A DNA stretch of 64,000 bases from an uncultured Dehalococcoidia bacterium (GCA_958295865.1 CATQHF010000002.1:124001-188000), one strand, 5' to 3'; numbered from the stretch's first letter, positions 17,089 through 25,959 are shown. The notes: a model not told the origin generated them from the letters alone. A program made the numbers and translations.

Positions 17089-18377
17089 AAATTCTTGTTG
17101 TTGGCAGCGGCTCCCGCGAACACGCCATCGCCTGGAAGCTGTCGCAGAGCGCGACGGTCGAGCGCATCTTTGTCGCGCCCGGCAACGCCGGTACTCACGC
17201 CATCGCGCGGAACATCCCGATTGGCGCGGAGGACATCGCCGCGCTCATCGCCTTTGCGCGCGACAACGCCATCGACTTCACCGTCATCGGCCCAGAAGCG
17301 CCGCTCGCCATCGGCATCGTCGACGCCTTCACCGATGCGGGCTTGCTCGCCTTCGGCCCCACACAGGCCGCCGCCCGCATCGAGAGCAGCAAGGCTTTCG
17401 CAAAAACTCTGATGGCAGACTGCGCCGTTCCCACTCCCGGTTGGGCGGCGTTCCACGACTATGAAGCGGCAAACGCATACCTTGCCGCATGCCCGATGCC
17501 TATCGTAGTCAAGGCGGACGGACTCGCCGCGGGCAAGGGCGTAACCGTCGCGCAGACTCGCCGGGAAGCGCAAGACGCCCTGCGCGAAGCAATGCTCGAC
17601 CGTCAATTCGGCGCGGCAGGCGACACCGTGCTCATCGAAGAGTGCATCCAAGGGCAGGAAGTCAGCGTCTTCGCCTTCGTCGACGGCGACTATGTATCCC
17701 CAATGGTCGCCGCTTGCGACTACAAGCGCGTGGGCGATGGCGACACCGGAGCAAACACCGGCGGCATGGGCAGCTTCAGCCCGCCCCTGCCCCAGCACTG
17801 GAACTCGGACATGGAATCTCTGGTACGCGGCAGCATCATGGAGCCTGTCGCGCGGGGCATGGTCAACATCGGATGCCCCTATCGCGGCATACTCTACCTT
17901 GGCATGATGCTCACCGACGAAGGCCCCAAGGTACTGGAGTTCAATTGCAGGCTCGGCGACCCCGAAACGCAGGTCATCTTGCCGCGCCTCCAAACCGACC
18001 TTGCGGAAACGCTGCTTGCCACCTCGCGCGGCGAACTGCAAGGCATGCAAATCAAGTGGGACAACCGCGCCTGCGTCGGCGTAGTCGCGGCATCCGGCGG
18101 CTACCCCGCCGCCTACACCACCGGCTACGCCATCGACGGCTTGGAAGATGTGGACAACGGCGCAATCGTATTCCACGCCGGAACCAAACTCGCCGACGCC
18201 GACGGCGATCAGTCCGTCCTGACCGACGGCGGCCGCGTATTCACCGTAGCCGCGCTCGCCGACGACATAGCGCAAGCGCGCGCCATCGCATACGACAACA
18301 TCAAGCGCATAACATTCAAGGACGGCTTCTATCGCGCCGACATCGCCACCCCTATACCTACTACAAAGAGCCAATAA
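17085..18377 (+). CDS. purD: Phosphoribosylamine-glycine ligase
   Basis: Second step of de novo purine synthesis: joins glycine to phosphoribosylamine using ATP. 430 residues with an ATP-grasp fold. Seen: N-terminal VVGSGSREHA, IGPEAPLA, VVKADGLAAGKGV (ATP-grasp), GANTGGMGSFSP and EFNCRLGDPE (metal-binding). It overlaps the MazG-like gene by four bases (ATGA). purE follows 20 bases downstream with a good GGAG ribosome site. Confidence 0.96.
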   Translation: MKILVVGSGSREHAIAWKLSQSATVERIFVAPGNAGTHAIARNIPIGAEDIAALIAFARDNAIDFTVIGPEAPLAIGIVDAFTDAGLLAFGPTQAAARIESSKAFAKTLMADCAVPTPGWAAFHDYEAANAYLAACPMPIVVKADGLAAGKGVTVAQTRREAQDALREAMLDRQFGAAGDTVLIEECIQGQEVSVFAFVDGDYVSPMVAACDYKRVGDGDTGANTGGMGSFSPPLPQHWNSDMESLVRGSIMEPVARGMVNIGCPYRGILYLGMMLTDEGPKVLEFNCRLGDPETQVILPRLQTDLAETLLATSRGELQGMQIKWDNRACVGVVAASGGYPAAYTTGYAIDGLEDVDNGAIVFHAGTKLADADGDQSVLTDGGRVFTVAALADDIAQARAIAYDNIKRITFKDGFYRADIATPIPTTKSQ

Positions 18378-18397
18378 CAAACAAGGAGATAAGACAA

Positions 18398-18856
18398 ATG
18401 CCACTGGTAGGCGTCATAATGGGCAGCAGTTCCGACGAGGCGATAGTCGCCGAGACGGTTAGCGTGCTGGAACAGATGGGAATCGAGAACGAGGTCACAG
18501 TCGCGTCGGCGCACCGCACGCCCGAAAAGGTGATGGAATATGTAACCGGCGCGCGCGACAAGGGCATCGAAGTGCTCATAGCCGCCGCCGGCGGTTCGGC
18601 GGGCTTGCCGGGCGTCGTGGCGTCATGGACTACCCTGCCCGTCATCGGCGTGCCATTGCCAAGCAGCGACCTGAACGGCGTCGACGCACTCTACGCCATC
18701 GCGCAGATGCCCCCCGGCATACCCGTCGCTTGCGTAGCCGTCGGCTCTTGGGGCGCGCGCAACGCCGCCTTCCTCGCAGCCCAGATCCTCGGCATCAAGC
18801 ACGACAGCATCCGCAGCGCCTACGACGAATACCGCCAATCCCTCAAAAACCGATAA
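18398..18856 (+). CDS. purE: N5-carboxyaminoimidazole ribonucleotide mutase, PurE class I
   Basis: Rearranges N5-CAIR to CAIR in purine synthesis. 152 residues from the ATG at 18398, preceded by ACAAGGAGATAAG. Seen: VIMGSSSDE, ASAHRTPEK, the glycine-rich AAAGGSAGLPGVVAS and PLPSSDLNG. The longer open frame upstream is a shadow of purD. A class I PurE normally works with PurK, which is not in the window. Confidence 0.95.
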   Translation: MPLVGVIMGSSSDEAIVAETVSVLEQMGIENEVTVASAHRTPEKVMEYVTGARDKGIEVLIAAAGGSAGLPGVVASWTTLPVIGVPLPSSDLNGVDALYAIAQMPPGIPVACVAVGSWGARNAAFLAAQILGIKHDSIRSAYDEYRQSLKNR

Positions 18857-18885
18857 GTCCCGTTGACATTCCGACTTTTCATCTC

Positions 18886-19062
18886 GTCATTCCTGTGAAA
18901 GAACGTCACCCCTGCGGAAGCAGGGGCAGGAATCCAGTATTTTAAGACAGCCTGAAATATGCGAAAGTGACTACATCCTGTTCTGGATTCCCGTGAAAAT
19001 GGGAATGACGCAAATGTTCACACAACCTAACACCGCGTTCGTGGTGAGCTTGCCGAACCACC
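18886..19062. repeat. Composite of dispersed palindromic repeats
   Basis: Contains a copy of the CATTCCTGTGAAAG...GCAGGGGCAGGAATCCAG hairpin family (about 18888-18936), an inverted relative (CTGGATTCCCGTGAAAATGG, about 18983-19010) and a GTGAGCTTGCCGAAC copy (about 19040-19062). The segment about 18935-19030 resembles 52645-52735 downstream of the 162-bp tandem repeat. The stretch between purE and purC has no gene. Confidence 0.7.
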
Positions 19063-19109
19063 TACCTTATACCCTATATCTATCCCATCCCCATAGGAGA
19101 AAAACGGAA

Positions 19110-19985
19110 ATGACCACAATTCGAGAAACTACCCTGCCCAACCGCCTATATCAGGGCAAGGTGCGCGATACCTACGACCTCGGCGACGGACTGCTGCTCA
19201 TGGTAGCCACCGACCGCATATCCGCCTTCGATGTAGTGCTGCCCACAGGCATCCCCGAGAAGGGCGCGGTGCTCTGCCAGATTTCCGCATTCTGGTTCGA
19301 CAAGACCGCGGACATCATCCCCAACCACTACGTATCACTCGCCACGGAGAACGGCGACCTGAACCTGTCCGATGAGATTGCGCGCCGCTCCATGGTCGTC
19401 AAGCGCGCCGAGCGCATAGACATAGAGTGCATCGTGCGCGGCTACATCACCGGCTCCGCATGGTCGGAGTATCGCAGGAGCGGCACAGTCGCCGGGCAGC
19501 CGATGCCCGAAGGACTGCGCGAAGGCGATATGTTCCCTGAGCCGCTCTTCACGCCCAGCACGAAAGCGGAAGAGGGACACGACGAGAACATCACCGTCGC
19601 CCAGATGGAAGACATCGTAGGCAAGGAATTGACCGCGCGTCTCGCAAAGGCATCCACCGATGTCTATGCCGCCGCCCGCGATTTCGCCAGAGACAAGGGC
19701 ATCCTCATCGCCGACACCAAGTTCGAGTTCGGCATGATTGACGGCGAACTTTCGCTCATAGACGAAGTGCTGACACCCGACTCCAGCCGCTTCTGGGATA
19801 TGGACGGCTACGCCCCCGGCAAGTCGCAGCCCAACTACGACAAGCAGTTCGTCCGCGACTGGCTAGACGAAGCCGGCTGGGACCGCGAGCCGCCCGCCCC
19901 CGAACTGCCCGATGATGTAGTCGCCCGAACCCACGAGCGCTACCTCGAAGCCTATCGCCGCTTGACCGGCAACCCCCTATCCTAA
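19110..19985 (+). CDS. purC: Phosphoribosylaminoimidazole-succinocarboxamide synthase
   Basis: SAICAR synthetase, joins aspartate to CAIR. 291 residues from the ATG at 19110 with AGGAGAAAAACGG upstream; the open frame before it is repeat DNA. Seen: YQGKVRDTYDL, ATDRISAFDV, ECIVRGYITGSAW, ITVAQME and FEFGMIDGEL with DEVLTPDSSR. The length fits the longer (yeast-like) PurC form. It follows purE after 253 bases of repeats, so it may be transcribed separately. Confidence 0.95.
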   Translation: MTTIRETTLPNRLYQGKVRDTYDLGDGLLLMVATDRISAFDVVLPTGIPEKGAVLCQISAFWFDKTADIIPNHYVSLATENGDLNLSDEIARRSMVVKRAERIDIECIVRGYITGSAWSEYRRSGTVAGQPMPEGLREGDMFPEPLFTPSTKAEEGHDENITVAQMEDIVGKELTARLAKASTDVYAAARDFARDKGILIADTKFEFGMIDGELSLIDEVLTPDSSRFWDMDGYAPGKSQPNYDKQFVRDWLDEAGWDREPPAPELPDDVVARTHERYLEAYRRLTGNPLS

Positions 19986-20047
19986 AATCAAGCGTATCTT
20001 CCTATCTTTTCCGTCTATGTTAGCTTCTCTAATCTGGTGAACAAACC

Positions 20048-20599
20048 ATGACAACCGGCTCAAGAAGAAGACCAACCCCAACGCAAGTGCGCGCAGCCCG
20101 CAGAAATCGGCAGGCGCGGCGCAGGAGGATGCTCGCCATCGGCGGCTTCTCCGCCGCCGGCCTAGTCGCCTTCCTGCTCATCCTAAGCCTCGTCCTGCCC
20201 GGCTTGCCGATAGACACGCTCTTCGGCAGATCAGGCTCCGGCAATATCTTCGAGACCGGCGCGGCAGAAGCGCCCGGCGTCGAGGTGACCAATGTCGAGG
20301 TCGTCACTCCCGACAGCGCCCCACCCGACGAAAGCGTCGCGCCTCCTCCTGCGCCGCCCAATCCCGTGCTCGGCGGCGTGGACATATTCTACAACTGCCC
20401 CGACGGATGCGACGACCTTGTGGCGCAGCTCACCGCCATAGCCCAAGAGTTTGAAGACGCGGGCAGAATCGTCGGCGTCACCCCCAAGACGGACATGGAC
20501 TCCAAGCTTCTGCTGGTCGGCGCATCCGCCAACGAAGCCCTCGAAGCCTTCGACGAAGCCCAAATCCGCGCCTTCATCGAATCCAACGCAACCCAATAA
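20048..20599 (+). CDS. Membrane-anchored DUF3105-like protein, N-terminal part of domain missing
   Basis: 183 residues. A basic N-terminus (RRRPTPTQVRAARRNRQARRRR) precedes one hydrophobic helix (about 28-50), then a Pro-rich spacer (about 85-105). The C-terminal block YNCPDGCDDLVAQL ... FDEAQIRAFIESN resembles the end of DUF3105 proteins. The upstream DUF3105 hallmark (PPTSGPH-like, His-containing) is absent. Predicted single-span membrane protein with the domain outside the cytoplasm; function unknown. It lies between purC and purS on the same strand. The DUF3105 link is from recall and needs a profile search. Confidence 0.6.
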   Translation: MTTGSRRRPTPTQVRAARRNRQARRRRMLAIGGFSAAGLVAFLLILSLVLPGLPIDTLFGRSGSGNIFETGAAEAPGVEVTNVEVVTPDSAPPDESVAPPPAPPNPVLGGVDIFYNCPDGCDDLVAQLTAIAQEFEDAGRIVGVTPKTDMDSKLLLVGASANEALEAFDEAQIRAFIESNATQ

Positions 20600-20684
20600 A
20601 TCACATAGGGGCAGCCCGCACGGTTGCCCCCATCCAAAAATCCTAACCCACCCCGTACATTCCCCTGCTAACCCCGGAGCCAAA

Positions 20685-20936
20685 ATGTACCTCGCCAAAG
20701 TCTATATCCGGCTACGCCCCACCGTCAGCGACCCCCAGGGTCAGACCATACGCGGCGGCCTCCACCAGCTCGGCTTCGACGCCGTTACCGGCGTCCGCGC
20801 GGGCAAGTACATGGAAATCAGCCTGAACGCCGACAGCGAATGCGCCGCCTCCGAGCAAGTCCGCCAAATGTGCGACAAGCTCCTCGCCAACCCCGTCATT
20901 GAAGACTACCGCTTCGACCTCGAACCCCTCCACTAA
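20685..20936 (+). CDS. purS: Phosphoribosylformylglycinamidine synthase subunit PurS
   Basis: 83 residues. Small PurS subunit of the three-part FGAM synthase (PurS-PurL-PurQ). Typical features: N-terminal strand AKVYIRLRPTVSDPQG, the conserved QTIRGGLHQLGF, VRAGKYMEI and a C-terminal strand NPVIEDYRFDLEP. ATG at 20685 preceded by CCGGAGCCAAA. PurQ and PurL are not in the window. Confidence 0.93.
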   Translation: MYLAKVYIRLRPTVSDPQGQTIRGGLHQLGFDAVTGVRAGKYMEISLNADSECAASEQVRQMCDKLLANPVIEDYRFDLEPLH

Positions 20937-21355
20937 AAACCCCTCCCCTCTGATATGCCGGCGGCGGCATGTATCTGATTTTCGCATGCGTAGGGGCGAC
21001 CGACCGGTCGCCCCTGACACTATCCCCTACCCCTATACCGCATTGCGTCATGCAAAGCCGCCTATGGCGTCCCGCGCCAAGTCGTGCTAACATTCCCTCG
21101 CCAAAGACAAAAACCTGCGTAGGGGCTTGCCCGAGTCATCGGGCAGGCGTCAACAGGGTGCGTTCGCGCCCCTGAGTGGCCCTACGCGGGAAGGTCCGTC
21201 TTTGGCGATTCGCACCTGTACCACAAGGGGGCATTTGTCATGGGCTTTTCCCTCCCCTTTGCGACTTCTCTTGCTGCGATTTACAAAGCGCGTGTGCCAC
21301 GCGATACGGCTGAAAGTTTGAATTTCCACCATCAAGCGAAAGGACTGACATTGAT
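20937..21355. other. Intergenic region with hairpin repeats
   Basis: No credible gene. Contains a perfect 10-bp stem (AGGGGCGACC at 20992-21001 with GGTCGCCCCT at 21006-21015, loop GACC) lacking a U-tract, and a second GC-rich palindrome near 21119-21155. These look like dispersed REP-type elements rather than terminators. Confidence 0.65.
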
Positions 21356-22675
21356 ATGAAGTTTCTATCGGCATTTGCCATAACGGGCGCGCTGGGCGTT
21401 CTCGCCTTTCTCTTCTGGATTGGCAACGCAGACGCTCAATCAGCCTGCATCCAGGCGCTTGACGGCAACGCTACCATCAACGCATCTTGGGATAGCGACT
21501 GCCTGTCGGAGAACATATCCACAGCGCCAACCGGTCCCTCGCCCAGATACTACGCGCGCTTCTACACATTCACGCTGAACGAGCCTTCGTATGTAATCAT
21601 ATACCTCGCTTCCACCACGAACACATACCTGTACTTGATGGAAGGCGCGGGCAAGAACGGCGCTGTGCTGCACGAGAACGATGACGCTCCCGGCGGCGGC
21701 ACGAACTCGCGCATAGAAGCGAGCCTGCTTGCCGGCGACTACACCATCGAAGCCACGACCTTCAATGCGGAGGAATCCGGCGACTTCACGCTCACCGTAG
21801 CCGGACTGCCCGACGCCTCACCTCCTATCCCCACCGCAACGCTCACTGCGACAACCATTCCCACCGCGACGCCTCCCCCGGGGGAAGACACGCCCACCCC
21901 TGTACCCACACCGACAACTGAACCAATCGACACGCCCGAACCCGCGCCAACCCAACCACCTGTGCCAGTTCCCAGCGTTACGCCTACGCCTCCAAGTGGA
22001 GACTTGGACATGACAGATGCCAACTGCACACCTGCCGATATGCCCGAAGACTTCGTGCGGGTCAGCATATCGGGACCTGAATGGTATTCGCCCAACCCAT
22101 GGGGAATCGTCGCGACCTACCGAACCGATTGGGAAGCGCCGAACAGCGCTAACCAGCAGGTTGTAAGTTGCCTGACAGTCGTTTATCGAACCGTTTCAGA
22201 TGCGCGTTGGGGCATGACATATTCCAACGCGTTGCAGTCGGACGGCAGCAGAAGGCACCCTATACGGGGCAACACCCAAACCAGCCAAGTCGAGCACGAG
22301 CAAATCGTAGTGCCACGGTTCGGTTATGACGCTATGGGGACATATAAGGCAGGCGGCATTCACGGCAGAGATGGGCCGACAATTTATTGGGAAGAAGAAA
22401 CTGTCTACTTCCTCAAAGAAAAAATCAGGGTTTCTGTGTGGTTTGGATACAATCATCGTCCCATTAACCCCTGGTTAGTTGGGCAATTACCGAGGTCAAG
22501 TTTCCCAGGTTTCATGGATACCCCGGTGGAGATTGCGAGCTTCATAATCGAGCGGATGCACGTCGTTGGCATACAAGGAACATCATACATAGACCTTCAA
22601 GACCTTCAAGTGGATCAAGTGAGCGAATTGGCACATCCGCAAGCTGCCTTCCCGCCCGGACGACAGGAACAATGA
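21356..22675 (+). CDS. Secreted protein with PPC-like domain and Pro/Thr linker
   Basis: 439 residues. A signal peptide (about 1-28, ending NADAQ) precedes a domain of about 120 residues with FYTFTLNEPSYVIIYL and GDYTIEATTF, typical of the bacterial pre-peptidase C-terminal (PPC) beta-sandwich. Then comes a low-complexity PTAT/PTPVPTPTTEP linker (about 155-215) and a C-terminal region of about 215 residues that I do not recognise. Exported. Odd: past the TGA stop at 22673-22675 the same frame stays open for 37 codons (reading NPQSAPPKPEAML...) to a second TGA at 22787-22789. The listed end may therefore be a premature stop. Confidence 0.72.
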   Translation: MKFLSAFAITGALGVLAFLFWIGNADAQSACIQALDGNATINASWDSDCLSENISTAPTGPSPRYYARFYTFTLNEPSYVIIYLASTTNTYLYLMEGAGKNGAVLHENDDAPGGGTNSRIEASLLAGDYTIEATTFNAEESGDFTLTVAGLPDASPPIPTATLTATTIPTATPPPGEDTPTPVPTPTTEPIDTPEPAPTQPPVPVPSVTPTPPSGDLDMTDANCTPADMPEDFVRVSISGPEWYSPNPWGIVATYRTDWEAPNSANQQVVSCLTVVYRTVSDARWGMTYSNALQSDGSRRHPIRGNTQTSQVEHEQIVVPRFGYDAMGTYKAGGIHGRDGPTIYWEEETVYFLKEKIRVSVWFGYNHRPINPWLVGQLPRSSFPGFMDTPVEIASFIIERMHVVGIQGTSYIDLQDLQVDQVSELAHPQAAFPPGRQEQ

Positions 22676-22813
22676 AATCCGCAAAGCGCGCCGCCCAAAC
22701 CTGAGGCGATGCTCGATGCGATAGAGGATATGCTTGTAGAAGATAGTGAGAATGTAGTTAAAGGTTCATCCATACAACTGACTGACTGAAGGAACGCTAT
22801 CTCTTTTTTGAAT

Positions 22814-22894
22814 AGGACTTACGCAGTTGAGCGCAATTTCGTACTTGAAACGGGTCAATCTCAGGTAGGATTCATATTCAAGTGCGTAAGTCCT
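22814..22894. mobile_element. MITE-like element family B, copy 1 (inverted orientation)
   Basis: 81-bp element with perfect 11-bp terminal inverted repeats AGGACTTACGC / GCGTAAGTCCT. Two relatives in the opposite orientation lie at 48475-48556 and 48662-48740, sharing the interior TTTCGTACTTGAAACGGGTC or its complement. It has no coding capacity, so it would need a transposase from elsewhere in the genome. Confidence 0.8.
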
Positions 22895-23004
22895 GTTGAA
22901 GTATCATTTTCCTTGACAGCAAAGTTCGCGTGCCCTTTGATGACTTCATCCCAAACATGTTCCGATTGCAATCTCTTTTGCTGGAAGATACTAAAGGAGC
23001 GGAT

Positions 23005-24090
23005 ATGAACTCCAGAAATGTCAGGCGTATGCACTATGTCCCAAGGTTGTTGCTCAAACACTTTGCCGACAATCAAGGGCTGCTGCATGTTTATCACATA
23101 GATGAAAAGCGTTGGTTCAATTCGAAACCTGAAAATTTCGGTCTTGAGAAAGACATGTACGCCCAGGATGTCGATGAGTGGCTTGAGCGTGATATAGAGT
23201 CTCCAGCAGGTAAAGTGTTCAAGAAGATTCGGAATGGCGAGATAGACCTTTCTGAAGATGAGCGATGGATAATCGCGCGTTTCATTTCCGTGCAAGTGTT
23301 ACGCACGAGGTCAGCGAGAGAGGAAATCTCCAATCAAGACCCTGAATCCGTGTGTGAGCCATTTCAGGATGAAACCTTTGCAAAGTTAGCGCACGAAAAT
23401 ATATCCCCAATGCCTCTAACACTCGAAGAGAATGAAAGAGTTGAACGGCTTTCTCTTCTGTCAAGAACTGATCGTAAAGAGGCGCGAAAGACATTGCTAA
23501 AAAACAGGGAGGAAGGAGCGGTAGACGACCATCCTTTTCTTCTTCGGCAGATAATGATCGGTGATAAAAATCCGACGCCCATAGATAATCAGCCCGTCGA
23601 TTTCTTCATGAGACTGCCTTGGCGGGTCATTCAATCTGAAAAGGAGTCATTCATACTATCGGATAACCCGGTGACAATCACACCACTTAGCAGGTTTAGG
23701 GCGGATGCCGCAGATTTTGAGTGCGTACTGCCTATCAGCAAAAAGGTCGCCATCCATATAGGACGGGACAAGAATCTAAGCGGCCAAAATGTCGAACCGG
23801 TATCGAGTGATTTGGCGGTTAAGCGGATCAACACGCGGACACTTGGTAACGCATACCAGTACATCATTTCTCAGCGAAATGATAGTTGGATAAAGAAGAA
23901 TGCGAACCGGAAGCTGACAATATATGTTCCTCTAGGGTTTTCCAACCAAATCATAGATGTTCAATATGGACGACCTCCGTGCCTCAATTGTGACGCAGAG
24001 TTCACTCCAGAACAATGGGATTCTTGGGAAGGTAAAGACATGCCCATTCGGGGCTATAAGGGTGTGCCGCCACACGAATGTCTGCCCTGA
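23005..24090 (+). CDS. DUF4238 domain protein
   Basis: 361 residues from the ATG at 23005 (AAAGGAGCGGAT upstream). The opening RRMHYVPRLLLKHFAD matches the HYVP...LKNF signature of DUF4238. Later parts read ERWIIARFISVQVLRT and FILSDNPVTI, as usual for the family. Function is not established; members occur patchily, often in accessory regions. The C-terminus contains CLNCDAEFTP, a possible half zinc site. The gene is markedly AT-richer than its neighbours, and a MITE lies about 110 bases upstream, which points to transfer. Confidence 0.8.
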   Translation: MNSRNVRRMHYVPRLLLKHFADNQGLLHVYHIDEKRWFNSKPENFGLEKDMYAQDVDEWLERDIESPAGKVFKKIRNGEIDLSEDERWIIARFISVQVLRTRSAREEISNQDPESVCEPFQDETFAKLAHENISPMPLTLEENERVERLSLLSRTDRKEARKTLLKNREEGAVDDHPFLLRQIMIGDKNPTPIDNQPVDFFMRLPWRVIQSEKESFILSDNPVTITPLSRFRADAADFECVLPISKKVAIHIGRDKNLSGQNVEPVSSDLAVKRINTRTLGNAYQYIISQRNDSWIKKNANRKLTIYVPLGFSNQIIDVQYGRPPCLNCDAEFTPEQWDSWEGKDMPIRGYKGVPPHECLP

Positions 24091-24180
24091 AACGAACTGA
24101 GATTTTGCCATCGCGCTGCGTGAAGGCGTCGTTACTCACCCGCTAAGTTGCACACACGCAAGGGGAAACATAAAAGACAA

Positions 24181-24221
24181 AGAGTCAGATGTGACCCCAG
24201 CAAGGGGTCCCGCCCGACTCT
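24181..24221. other. Nested stem-loop downstream of the DUF4238 gene
   Basis: An outer stem AGAGTC (24181-24186) / GACTCT (24216-24221) encloses an inner hairpin GACCCC (24193-24198) / GGGGTC (24204-24209). No U-tract follows. It could be a processing structure or part of a mobile remnant; function unknown. Confidence 0.45.
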
Positions 24222-24382
24222 GAATATAGAGTAGCCAAGATTCCGTCTATGTGTCAAGCCATCTTGGGAACATACTCCCCCCTACCCAACACTCCCTCCC
24301 CCTTCACCACCTCCCCGCCAAGCCGCCCACTCATTGAAGCCAACCGAGCGGCGCGCTATACTAAAAGCGTGGAGAACGCGAC

Positions 24383-24772
24383 ATGACGACAATCAACACC
24401 ATGCAAGACCTCACCCGCCTGCTGCGCGAGCATCCTGAGTGGCGCGACGAGTTGCGGCGCGAGCTGCTGGAACTGTCGAAGCTGCATCGACAGCGCCAAG
24501 AACGATTGGCTGCCGTTTGCCTAGACCAGCACGCGCAGAATCTTTTGAACGCCCTTGACCGCGAAACCTCTATCAGATGGGAAGATCTGCCGCACAGGGC
24601 TGATAGCGATTGGAGCGAAGCATCAAGAGCCGCTGCCCTGTTGGTCGGAGCAAACTTGTGCGAGGTTAGCCCTACTCGGATTAGGCTCAGCGAGTACGGA
24701 GACAAGTTGCTTGCCGAATCATCCCTAATCAGCCGAGCAGCCACAGAAATTGCAACCGAATCAATACGCTGA
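24383..24772 (+). CDS. Hypothetical protein, helical, charged
   Basis: 129 residues. The N-terminus (TMQDLTRLLREHPEWRDELRREL) resembles the start of many Chloroflexota and cyanobacterial accessory proteins. The rest is predominantly helical, with no catalytic motif I recognise. It is preceded by GGAGAACGCGAC. Its TGA is followed four bases later by the start of a broken downstream frame, so the two were probably co-transcribed. Confidence 0.6.
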   Translation: MTTINTMQDLTRLLREHPEWRDELRRELLELSKLHRQRQERLAAVCLDQHAQNLLNALDRETSIRWEDLPHRADSDWSEASRAAALLVGANLCEVSPTRIRLSEYGDKLLAESSLISRAATEIATESIR

Positions 24773-24776
24773 ACAG

Positions 24777-25265
24777 ATGCAGCGCGAGCGCCTGAGGATA
24801 GTCGTTCTGGGTCCGGGAGAAGCGCAGCCTCCCGACTTGCGTAAGCGCAGGCAAATCAAGTCCCGCCTCCATGAACACGGTTACTCGCTTGCCATGTTGG
24901 GCGAGGAACTTCTTCAAGACACTGATGCGCCGCTCCATCTGGCGTTGCGCTCATAGTTAGGCAATATAGACCTGCTGCTGGTTCTGAACACCGGAGTTGC
25001 GCCAATAGTCGAGTTGACGGCTATTAGTGATAACCTCAGAGCAAGACAGATAACCAGAGTGTGGTCGAAGCGAGAGTATGTCGCAGGACGCCGGACAACT
25101 CCGAGCGATGTTGTGGCGATGTTCGACAACTCGCTGTTCAGCGAAGAAGAATTTGACAGTTGTGAACTGGTGGAATCGGTTATAGAGATGGCGGAACGGT
25201 TCTGTATGAGCAAAGCTCAGCAGGAAGGACGCTTGACAAGTCTTGGGCTTCCCCCGCCGAGTTGA
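24777..25265 (+). pseudogene. Unidentified protein gene broken by in-frame TAG
   Basis: From the ATG at 24777 the frame reads QRERLRIVVLGPGEAQPPD and continues to a TAG at 24954-24956. It then runs on without shift through LGNIDLLLVLNTGVAPIVE, TTPSDVVAMF and FSEEEFDSCELVE to a TGA at 25263-25265. Removing the single stop gives about 162 residues of protein-like sequence. The strand-loop start (VVLGPGE) hints at a Rossmann-like or TIR/SLOG-like fold, but I cannot assign it. Either a nonsense mutation, a sequencing error or readthrough explains it. Confidence 0.6.
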
Positions 25266-25279
25266 TTATCGCCACCCCC

Positions 25280-25870
25280 CTACCCAATACTCCCCTTCGT
25301 GCTCGCAACATCCCCGCCAAGCCGCTCATCCACCTCCAGCGCCGCCCGAAGCGACCGCGCCAGGCTCTTGAACAGCGCCTCCGCCTTGTGGTGATTGCTG
25401 CTGCCCGCCAAAATCCGCACATGCAGATTGAACGCCCCCTCGCGCGCCATCGTCTCCAAGAAGTGCGGTATGAGTTCTGCGGGCAGCGCCCCCAAATCGC
25501 TGTCCGACAGCGCGGCGTCTATGACCGCATACCCGCGTCCTCCGAAGTCCACCACCGTCAGCGCCAGCGCCTCGTCCAGCGGCACATAAGAGTGCGCCAT
25601 TCGCCGTATGCCGCTCGCGTCCCCCACCGCATCCTTCAACGCCCTGCCCAGCACGATGCCCACATCTTCGACCAGGTGATGCCAGCCCACATGCGTATCG
25701 CCCGTAGCCACGACAGTCAGGTCTATCAGCCCATGCCGCGACAGCTGCGCCAGCAGGTGGTCGAACATCCCGTTCCCCGTGTCAATCCGATACTCCCCCG
25801 TCCCGTCCAGGTTCACCTCGACGCTAATCTGCGTCTCCCTCGTCTCGCGGCTCAGCTTCGATACTCGCAC
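25280..25870 (-). CDS. hisB: Imidazoleglycerol-phosphate dehydratase
   Basis: Sixth step of histidine synthesis. 196 residues, monofunctional IGPD. Seen: FDHLLAQLSRHG, HHLVEDVGIVLGRAL (Mn-binding His-His-x-x-Glu), PLDEALALTVVDFGGR and SNHHKAEALFKSLAR (second metal motif). The first motif differs from the common DDHHTVED: the residues before HH are GW rather than DD. The metal ligands themselves are present. It is last in the minus-strand his run, 89 bases after hisC. Confidence 0.94.
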   Translation of the reverse strand: MRVSKLSRETRETQISVEVNLDGTGEYRIDTGNGMFDHLLAQLSRHGLIDLTVVATGDTHVGWHHLVEDVGIVLGRALKDAVGDASGIRRMAHSYVPLDEALALTVVDFGGRGYAVIDAALSDSDLGALPAELIPHFLETMAREGAFNLHVRILAGSSNHHKAEALFKSLARSLRAALEVDERLGGDVASTKGSIG

Positions 25871-25959
25871 TCGCCTACCTCATAGCAAAATCCCTTTCCC
25901 TTCATTTATAGGGAAAGCCAATAAATCCCCCCGTCCATGCCGCCCGCTGTCAGTTCCCG

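Noticed and set aside
17489-18397. N-terminal part of a 455-residue frame leading into purE
   Set aside because: Only the last 152 codons are purE; the earlier part is an Arg-rich off-frame reading of purD.
16965-18404. 479-residue minus-strand frame opposite purD
   Set aside because: High-GC shadow of purD and the MazG-like gene; it has no family motif of its own and the plus-strand genes are unmistakable.
20992-21015. Intrinsic terminator after purS
   Set aside because: The stem is perfect but has no U-tract and resembles a dispersed palindrome.
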